Shown: positions 50,921-57,594 of the stretch, one piece after another | Numbering within the stretch: the first letter of the stretch is position 1 | How the letters are laid out: each line of letters begins with the position of its first letter | NCBI GenBank assembly: GCA_003990745.1 | Contig: RBNI01000021.1 | Span: 1-57,594, forward strand | Direction of reading: 5' to 3' | Length of the DNA: 57,594 nucleotides | From: Jimgerdemannia flammicorona | Lineage: Eukaryota > Mucoromycota > Endogonomycetes > Endogonales > Endogonaceae | Notes under the pieces: model-generated | Databases searched by the model: none | What the model saw: only the letters and a program-made list of their open reading frames with translations | Told to the model about the DNA's origin: nothing | Translations under genes and position numbers: made by a program

Positions 50921-52945
50921 CTACTGCTCCAAGTTCATCGCCTCCTGCACCAAATCCAGATTGTGTTCCACAGTTACCTCCTCCTCCTCAGCCCTCTGAG
51001 CCTCAAGCCCTGCCAACAGCTCATTCATCTCCCCATCTGCCTTTTCCTTGAATTCCTCCCTGTACTCCAAGCAGGCCTCCTGCCAGAGCCGCAGTCCATG
51101 ACGCCTGGTCCAGCAGTATTCCGCCCTTTCACCAGCGACCTCTGCCATCTCTGTCTCCCATTCCTTATCGACCTCATAGCCCTCCTCCTCCAGATACACT
51201 GCCAGGATTTCCGCCTTCAAAGCCATCACCACTCCTTCCCCCTGCAAAATCTTCGCCCAATGGGCATTGCTCATCACCCTCAGATCCACCTCACCGAGCT
51301 TCTCAGCTGCTAGGTTGTTCATCATCCTGTGCATCCAAAGAAGGTTCCCCACCTCCTTCCCTCCAGGGGTCGCCGGCCTCTCACCCTTCAGCATCGTTGT
51401 ATCTGCCCCAGCGCTCGCTGCCTCATCTCACTCCTCTGGGACATCCACCAGTTCCTCCTCACCCACTGCCACTACTTGTCCCCCATTCTCCACCTCTGGA
51501 ACTCCAAATCGCACTTGCTGGGCCCCCTTCATTGGCACATTCTCCTCCACCCTGTTTCGCGAAGCTGGGCCCCGTCTAATGAGGGGAGTGGGTGTCGGAG
51601 AATCCTCCCATATCTCATCCCACACCTCTAGCATGCCATCAGCATACGGGTCCTTGTCAGCCACCCCCTCGGTCACATCAGTCCCCTTCCCAGCACTTCC
51701 ACCTCCCTCGCCAGTCCAGACACTCGCCTTGGCCCCTTCTGCGGCCACCATCCTGCTGGTTGCCTTCTGAGGTCCCCCCTTCATTTTCGCCAGCAGTTCT
51801 CTCTGCCTCTTACATCCCTGATCTCGTTCCCACTAGACCTTGCTCACTCAAAACCGCTTCCCATCCACCACCTCCAAGTGCGTCGCCTCCTCGAAGGCCC
51901 TCCAAGCCTTTGCCCGCCATTCCACTGCACCACTCAGCTCTTCCAGTGCTTCCAATAGGTCCTCTTCCTCTTCCTCACTCCCCTTCATCCTCGTCACCTT
52001 GCACATGATCGCCCCCCAGACCATACCAGAAGGCCAGTCCCTTGCCTTCCCAGTCTCCTCCTTTCCTGCTAACCAAATCCTCACATCCACATCTCCTGTC
52101 CTGAGCAAAGTTCCCTCCCAGACTCTAAATCCAATATCCACCACCTTGCCATACTCTGCCATGACCTCCTCAACCCTCTTCCTCATCTCCATCGCCATCA
52201 CCGTGGGCACCCCTTTCACCAACAGTTGGACCACTCTGGGGTCCCATTTCAGGCATCGAGCCATCGGTACATACACCTCCCCAACTACCAGTCCAACCTT
52301 CAATGCTTCCTCCAATGGCTCAGCCTCCTCAAATCCCACCTCCACTCCTTCCAGACCCTTCAAAAACTTAATGGACGCCGCTCCAGCCACCTGCTTAGCA
52401 ATCAGCCCCAAGACCATTTTTGCTGTCACCGCAAGGCCCTGGAAGCACAGGGTCACCACGAATGCCGAAATCAATTTCTTGAGTAATGGTGCCACTGCCA
52501 GGCCCGTCACACCATCAGCCAAATCCCCTTGTCTCCCAAGCCCCCTCCTCTCAGCTGCACTATTCACCGTCACATCTGGATTTTTTTCCAGATCAGCAGT
52601 CCCCTTGCCATCAGCCGTCACACCCCCCCCAGCCACTACACCTCCAGCCCCACCACCCCCTCTGCCAAGGGCCACTCCCCCAAGTACAGTCGCCTTCTCC
52701 GTCTCCTTGCCTTTCTTCAACCAACCCTCTAGCCCTAACGCCTGCCTCCTCCCCTTCACCGTCTCAGCGAAACTCGCCCTCCCAGATCCTTATCCACCAC
52801 TACCACCTCCTCCCCTTCCATGCCCTCCTGCCAGCAGCCCCCTCATCCCTCCCCCCAGGCCAGGGCCCCTCCCTACTTGCTGCCAGTCGAACATGCTTGG
52901 GCCGCCCTGCCCAGTACGCACCTCAGATTGCTTGTTGGTCGCCAT
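50921..52945 (-). pseudogene. LINE A ORF1, RNA-binding gag-like protein, four stops
   Basis: From ATG 52945 (complement) to 50921 in one frame, 675 codons. Four internal stops, near 52790 (TAA), 51848 (TGA), 51835 (TAG) and 51427 (TGA), each equal to CAA, CGA or CAG after one C-to-T change. The N-terminus is Gly-rich. The middle 303-codon stretch (51848-52759) contains FLKGLEGVEVGFEEA. The C-terminal part is Glu-rich and predicted helical (AKILQGEGVV to EYREEFKEKADGEM). No classic zinc knuckle is evident. Large antisense frames across it are shadows. Confidence 0.8.
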
Positions 52946-53030
52946 GTTGCTAGTCTCTTTTTCTCCAAAATGATGTTGTAGTTGCTTTCCGAACATTGTG
53001 TAACCCGAGAGGTACCGGAGAGAGTCGCCG

Positions 53031-53046
53031 TGAGCCTATTCTCTTT
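53031..53046 (+). repeat. target-site duplication of LINE A, right copy
   Basis: Exact second copy of TGAGCCTATTCTCTTT (left copy at 47123-47138). Confidence 0.85.
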
Positions 53047-53881
53047 CACCATATTGCAATAGATACTATTGGGCCACTACTAGTAACACTATCAGGAAAC
53101 TACTATATTATAGTTATTGTAGATCTCTTTACCAAATAGATAGAAGCAGGAGTATTACAAGAAGCCAATGCCTTCTCTATAGCTGACTTCTTGCACTAAG
53201 AAATCATCTGCCACTATAAGACACTAAGGCAAATCACCACAGACCATAGTATAGAATTTTTCAATGGATTCCATGAGATAATGTATCAGAAATATAAGAT
53301 TCAGTACATCAAGACCACTATGTACCACCCTCAAGGAAATGGACAGACAGAGAGAACCAATAAGACCCTTAAGAACATTCTGGCAAAGATCTCAGATACA
53401 TATGAGAATTGAGATAACTACCTCCCAACTGCCCTCTCTGTCTTATGAGATATATGGTCACAGAGTACACACTTTATCCCAAGAGAACTACTCTTCAGAG
53501 AAGAAGATTCTGATGGAACCTCAGCTATAAATCTAGACCTAACTTGGAGATAGGTTGATGCAGAAATCCAGAGGCTACACCAAATCAGAAAGAAGGCTGA
53601 GGATTACATCATTAAGTCACAAGTGCTGGTAAGAAAGAATGCGGAAAAGAATCACAAGACCCTAGAACCCATCCAAATCAGAGAAAAGATCCTACTGTAT
53701 TGAAATATAGTAGAAGCCTCATGGTCACAAAAACTAGAGCCCAAATAGGAAGGACCCTTCTATATGCAAGATATCAAAAAAACTACCTTCTGACTTAGAA
53801 AAATCTCAGGGACCATACTGTCTACCACAGTATACAGGAACAGACTCAAGAAGTACCATGAACCTATACAAGAGAAGTAAA
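53047..53881 (+). pseudogene. gypsy integrase, catalytic core and C-terminus
   Basis: Resumes after LINE A: HHIAIDTIGP with the first catalytic Asp, then IIVIVDLFTKWIEA, then TTDHSIEFFN with the second Asp, then HPQGNGQTERTNKTLK with the catalytic Glu. The C-terminal part reads VYRNRLKKYHEP before a stop at 53881. In-frame TAG/TGA stops fit CAG, TGG or CGA precursors. No chromodomain signature follows. Confidence 0.85.
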
Positions 53882-54234
53882 ACATGATGACTGCCTGTGA
53901 GGTTCTAGTTTACAAATTGTAACAGCATATCTCATAACCAGTAGACTATCTGTCTGGACCATTCTCTAAGAGATACAGTACTAGCAACTACTCATCTGTA
54001 AGACTTTTGAAGCCAGAGGAGTTCAAACCATCAACTGATTAGTCAAGATCAGAATCAGGCCCTTGCTCTATATGAAGAGAGCAACTCTTCACCATCATGC
54101 TGAAATATATAGAGAAGATGCTAGCCCATAACACCACTTTTCAACCCCTTGCCAGAGGTTATGGGATCAGCAAATTTCTCAGGACTGGACTAATGAATTA
54201 GGACATTTAAGAATATCCTTATTCAGGAGAAAGA
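53882..54234 (+). other. gypsy 3' untranslated region with polypurine tract
   Basis: No ORF. It ends in the purine run AGGAGAAAGA (54225-54234) directly before the LTR, as expected for the plus-strand primer. Confidence 0.6.
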
Positions 54235-54389
54235 TGTAATGGTGACTCCAGAATGATGACATCAGTACAGGAGACAGCCTTTCCTTGCAAGTTACCAGAT
54301 CAGAGTACAAGAAGATCATATGACATATAAGATGAGCAATAATGACCAACTGTGAGTCATTGTGACCACAGTATAGGTATCTTGAGGAA

Positions 54390-54397
54390 TATAAAAG
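54390..54397 (+). promoter_or_regulatory. TATAAAAG box upstream of the U3 ORF
   Basis: Conserved in both LTR copies (complement near 37062 in the 5' LTR), about 85 bp before the U3 ORF start. A second TATA-like site, for the element RNA itself, lies 1.15 kb downstream. Confidence 0.5.
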
Positions 54398-54476
54398 AAG
54401 AATCAAGGAACCATAGTAGCAATAACCAATAAGACCCACTAATTCCAAAATAGCTCAAAGACTTACCACAAATGAA

Positions 54477-55290
54477 ATATCTACTGCTCACCAAACCTCA
54501 AGGTCAAGGAACCACCAAGGTATCTCAGTTAAAGAAAGAATATTCCAAGACATCAGAAGAGCCATGAAGACCCACTCAAGAAGGACTCCTAGTATCAACC
54601 TGGATACTGGTGATTCTTATCATTATATTCTCTACCACTGTGAAATGGAAACAAGGATTACTATTACTACTGAATGTCTCCAAATGTGGTAGGAGTATGA
54701 AATAGGAAACCTCCTCTGCCAGGAGTTCCCACAGGTCAGCCCTCAAGAGCTACAAGATGCCACTCTCATGAATATATACAAAACAAGAACAGCTAAGAAG
54801 ATCCATCAAATCTTCAGGCATACACCATGGTCAATCCCCAACTTAGAGTATGTTAGAGTCTCAGACTTCAGAGATCTATCAGCCTGCTGTATCAATGCAC
54901 TAGAAGCCAGGGTGACTACAGAAGCCCAGTCCACTATCACCCTTAATAGTAATGAAGTAGAAGACTTCTGGTACCCTATCCTCCAGGACAACCCAGACCA
55001 ATTTCTACAAGGATTGATCTCAGTATTCCAAGGCCTAAGCATTCAGGTTAGACCTTCCCAAGACCCTACATTTGTCTCCTATTTTGTGGAAGAGAACCTC
55101 AGATAAGAGAGCTTCAGACCTCCTTGTTCCTGATTTCCCTACCAAACATGATGACATCATCAGTGATGATGTCATCCCATGTGATCTACATGATAAGGCA
55201 GATGAGATGTTCACAAATCTCATCTCCTTTGAAGACATCCTGACCTCAGATGAGAATGAAGCCCCTATGGTCTTGAATATTCTGCTCTAA
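54477..55290 (+). pseudogene. U3-encoded protein of unknown function, 3' LTR copy
   Basis: Homologue of 36158-36973. The start codon reads ATA (ATG in the 5' copy), one TAG interrupts the frame near 54690, and a 2-bp deletion near 55100 shifts the frame (814 nt against 816). The longest open piece is 54768-55106. Sequence includes NLEYVRVSDFRDLSACCINA and ends DENEAPMVLNILL, nearly identical to the 5' copy. Function unknown; no domain recognised. Confidence 0.6.
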
Positions 55291-55545
55291 GTCTCTTGAT
55301 TATATTGAATAATACTAGCACTCTTTTCCTATATAACAGCTGTTCCTCTACTAGCATTCTGATGTAATGCAGAATTATTCCAGTACTATTTTCCTGTATT
55401 ACTGAAATTATACCAGTATCCTGAACCTATGTAACTATCAGTGCCAATACTAGAACTTAGTAGTTTTCTCTATCCTAGCATTTTATTTTAGTTATTAGAA
55501 TTTATATTTAGCTTTATATCTTAGTAACCATTGAATTATATTTTG

Positions 55546-55553
55546 TATAAATA
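55546..55553 (+). promoter_or_regulatory. LTR promoter TATA box
   Basis: TATAAATA followed 20 bp later by AATAAA (55573-55578). Both are kept in the 5' LTR copy. It probably drives the full-length element RNA. Confidence 0.55.
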
Positions 55554-55782
55554 CCCCTCTTATTTTCTCTGAAATAAAGTCAGTTCTGGTTCACTTATAT
55601 ACAATCTCTTGTAAGCAATTTAAGAGATATCAAGACAGTTTAAAGATAAGAAGTTTGAGGACATAAGACCTTGGAAAGGCACTCTAATAAGAACTTGCTT
55701 ATAACAAACTTGAGTTAGTCTAAGAGATATACTTTGAAGAGAATCTGACATATTTGAAGGACTCAGTGACCACTATATGATA

Positions 55783-57236
55783 ATATATAATTACAGATTA
55801 TATTAGTATCTTGAGATATGAGATCTATTATAACTAATTGGATCTAAATTAAGATCTCTTTTGAGAATTCTCAGATTCTTAATTTCTTTATTAATCAGAT
55901 ATAACTAAATATAGTAAAATTATCTAAAATAATCTATATTATAATATATAATCTAAATTGAAAACTAAAATTAAAGAATAGATATTTAATTATAGTACTT
56001 AAAATTAATTCTCAAATATAATAGTATAAATTATAGTTAGTAGTCACTGATTTTAGAGATATAAAAAAAATTATATAATTGTAAAAATCTTATACTTATA
56101 AGAAAATCTTATAAAAAAAGAAGTTATAACTTAGTTATTATATATATAGCTAGTAAACTAATATAAACAACTCTGATACTTCCAAATAAATTAAATCAAT
56201 TTAAATTAAATTAAATATCAATTTAATTTGAGATTTTAATAACTTATATAATAATATAATTAGTTCTTTATTTAAAAGATATATTACTTAAAATTTATAT
56301 TGTGATGAGCAACAGAATTGTACTACTGAAATCATAAATTAGCCAAATACTATATCTAGTGCACTAAGCAACCAAGACTGCTTTACTGTACCAATCTGTA
56401 TATTTAGCCAGAAATACCAGAAATAGTATATTTACCTATACCCTCAAGATACACTATATCCTTAAGATACACTGTACCCTCAAGATACACTGTATTCTTA
56501 AGGAACACTTACCATAGTTAGCAATCTATAGTTAGCAACATAGTAACCTATAGTAACTACAACTATAAATTACTCCAGAGATAAGAGTGAATAAACCTCA
56601 GTCTGAAATTGAAGCAAAAGACAAGTCTACCTACCATACTTTGAGAGGAACTCTACAGCTACTACTAGGAGATTGTGAGCTTATTTCTCTACTCTGATTC
56701 ACTTTTCGATACAAAGAATGAGTTTATTTTTAGTTCACTTGCTAGATAAGTCTGAAGTTTGCCATCAAGTTCAAAGAAGAACTTTGCCACTATTTGAGAA
56801 ATCTGCCACTTAAGGAATAAGTTACTATGTTTTTGATTCACTTGCCAAATAAGCCTGAAGAATCCAAGTTTGTTGCCTAAGTTTAAGGAAGAACTTTGCT
56901 GCCATTTCCAAGTTATTCTCTATATTCCCAGAAAGCCTAAGAGAAAGCCACCTTGCTTAAGTCAGTCTTTAATGTAACTTTGCCAAGAGACTCTTTTCTA
57001 GTTGAGCTACTGATTTAGGAAGAATCTATATCATCTGAGTTAATTCTCAGTTAAAGCCACTGATTCAGGAAGAATCTATGATATCTGAGTTATTCATTGT
57101 TCCCAGTAAGCCCAAGAAGAATCTGTCACCAGTATAATTCTAATTTAAGAGAATCCATACCAAATTGAGTTATCTACCAAATTATCAAAACATCCTGCAT
57201 AAGGAACCCATTGTGCTATACAGAGATCATCATGCT
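55783..57236. other. AT-rich decayed sequence with short tandem repeats
   Basis: To about 56290 almost pure A/T. From 56300 it is richer in GC and repetitive: an 18-bp tandem (56443-56509), a degenerate pair at 56748 and 56839 (TTCACTTGC[TC]A[GA]ATAAG), and a 50-bp spaced pair at 57005 and 57054 (ACTGATT[TC]AGGAAGAATC). Possibly an LTR of another family, beginning near TGTGATGAGCAAC at 56300. No gene seen. Confidence 0.45.
56443..56509 (+). repeat. 18-bp tandem repeat, about 3.7 units
   Basis: Unit CT[CT]AAGATACACT[AG]TA[TC][CT][CT]. The units differ only by transitions. Confidence 0.8.
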
Positions 57237-57594
57237 CACACCTTTCTCCAGTACAATTCGCGTTACACAAACTTCAAGCAATGGCTTTTCAACACAAAGC
57301 AAAGGAAAGGTATTATCAAAATGTCATCAAGCAAGCATTCTGACGGATGTGCTGGGTCGGGTGGATCTGGGGCTTTTGGCTGGCAGTGGGTCGGGAGGGG
57401 GTATGGCCTGGGGATGGGGGTCTTTGGAGGGTCGAAGGGTGGCAAGGGTTCTGGGAGTGGGCTGGTGGCTAGGAGCAGTAGGGGGAGGCCTGGCCCCCTA
57501 AGTTTTGCAGACAAGGTAAAGGGGAGTGGGTGGCCAGCTGGATCGAGGGCTGGTGCTGCTGTAGGGAAGGGCAAGGTGAGCCTAGGGAGGGGGG
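57237..57594 (+). mobile_element. 5' end of a LINE, running off the right window edge
   Basis: Leader CACACCTTTCTCC to CGCGTTACACAA matches the leader of LINE B and ends at an ORF1 start. It keeps CpG sites (for example TTCGCGTT) lost in LINE B, so it is probably younger. Confidence 0.72.
57321..57594 (+). CDS. LINE ORF1 N-terminus, partial, open to the window edge
   Basis: ATG 57321 starts MSSSKHSDGCAGSGG. It is Gly-rich like ORF1 of LINE A and carries GWQWVGRGYGLG and LSFADKVKG, which align with DWQQVGRGPGLG and ASFAETVKG. It is open for 91 codons without a stop. In LINE B the aligned ATG is ATA. Function as for other LINE ORF1 proteins: probable RNA binding. Confidence 0.65.
   Translation, partial: MSSSKHSDGCAGSGGSGAFGWQWVGRGYGLGMGVFGGSKGGKGSGSGLVARSSRGRPGPLSFADKVKGSGWPAGSRAGAAVGKGKVSLGRG

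Larger units (their letters stand above)
47139..53030 (-). mobile_element. LINE A: full-length LINE (Tad/I-like layout) inserted in gypsy integrase
   Basis: 5.9 kb on the complement: 5' leader, ORF1, ORF2, 3' UTR with AATAAA and a poly-A of about 30 (poly-T at 47139-47170). It is bounded by a perfect 16-bp target-site duplication. Removing it rejoins the integrase reading SSIEPIL-F-HHIAIDTIGP in frame, which fixes both ends. EEP endonuclease plus RT plus a C-terminal Cys/His knuckle, with ORF1 upstream, is the layout of fungal Tad-like LINEs. Confidence 0.88.
33966..55782 (+). mobile_element. Ty3/gypsy-type LTR retrotransposon, nested with three LINE-type insertions and rearranged
   Basis: Outer boundaries are the start of the 5' LTR (TGTAACAGTGAC, 33966) and the end of the 3' LTR (55782). 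Internal order is gag, protease, dUTPase, RT, RNase H, integrase, all on the + strand. LINE-type copies interrupt the 5' LTR (37125 to about 38130), gag (LINE B) and integrase (LINE A). Everything from about 34079 to about 38130 reads in the wrong orientation for the element, which fits an inversion. RT before IN places it with Ty3/gypsy. No chromodomain is visible after integrase. All ORFs are disrupted, so the copy is dead. Confidence 0.8.
54235..55782 (+). repeat. 3' LTR of the gypsy element, ~1.55 kb
   Basis: Starts TGTAATGGTGACTCC and ends ACTATATGATA, where the 5' copy ends in ACA. It contains TATAAAAG at 54390, a U3 ORF at 54477-55290, TATAAATA at 55546-55553, and AATAAA at 55573-55578. 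Flanks are AT-rich (TATAT on the left, ATATA on the right), so a 5-bp duplication cannot be called with certainty. Confidence 0.8.

Noticed and set aside
51840..52973. 377-codon + strand frame (Pro/Ser/Thr-rich)
   Set aside because: It is the antisense shadow of LINE A ORF1 and has the low-complexity make-up expected from that.
54235..55795. LTR ending at ATTACA (55790-55795), giving a perfect TGTAAT/ATTACA inverted pair
   Set aside because: The 5' LTR copy does not align past ACTACTACATAACA, which sets the end at 55782; the inverted pair is chance in AT-rich flank.

Overview
The window looks like a gene-and-transposon mosaic from a filamentous fungus, most likely an Agaricomycete (mushroom-forming basidiomycete). 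The host genes are dense in short GT-AG introns, use micro-exons, and are of typical fungal families. Species cannot be named from the sequence. Six host genes are recognisable: type V myosin (complement 4122-10686, 14 exons, 1615 aa), a P-TEFb-type cyclin T/K (10981-13059, 8 exons, 333 aa), kynurenine 3-monooxygenase (13914-15967, 7 exons, 496 aa), a proteasome assembly chaperone 3-like protein (complement 16167-16677, 2 exons, 139 aa), an FHA-domain checkpoint kinase of the Cds1/Rad53/Chk2 type (25249-28684, 14 exons, 615 aa) and a serine-rich PH-domain protein (30048-33162, 2 exons, 989 aa). All six spliced models come out divisible by three and free of stops.

The host genes form two islands, 4.1-16.8 kb and 25.2-33.2 kb. 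They are separated by AT-rich, stop-riddled blocks (0.3-3.6, 17.1-25.0, 28.9-29.4, 33.7-33.97 and 55.8-57.2 kb). These look like old transposons degraded by C-to-T/G-to-A change (RIP-like mutation or deamination of methylated cytosine). In the 17-25 kb block the remains of one transposase-like protein can still be read (about 22.2-24.95 kb).

From 33.97 to 55.78 kb the window is one nested retrotransposon complex. The host element is a Ty3/gypsy-type LTR retrotransposon on the + strand with gag, protease, an embedded dUTPase domain, RT, RNase H and integrase. Its 3' LTR (54235-55782) is intact in outline. Its 5' LTR is split by a truncated LINE-like copy, and the stretch 34.08 to about 38.1 kb appears inverted. 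A LINE (B) interrupts gag a few codons after its start. A second, full-length LINE (A, complement 47139-53030) interrupts integrase with a 16-bp target-site duplication. Two more LINE copies of the same superfamily run off both window edges, and their ORF1 is still open.

The most unusual features are: (1) a roughly 271-codon protein of unknown function inside the U3 of both gypsy LTRs, with its own TATAAAAG box upstream; (2) a dUTPase domain with all five family motifs between protease and RT; (3) the palindromic decamer GTGACGTCAC in three of the host promoters; and (4) TE stop codons and lost catalytic residues that almost always fit single C-to-T or G-to-A changes.
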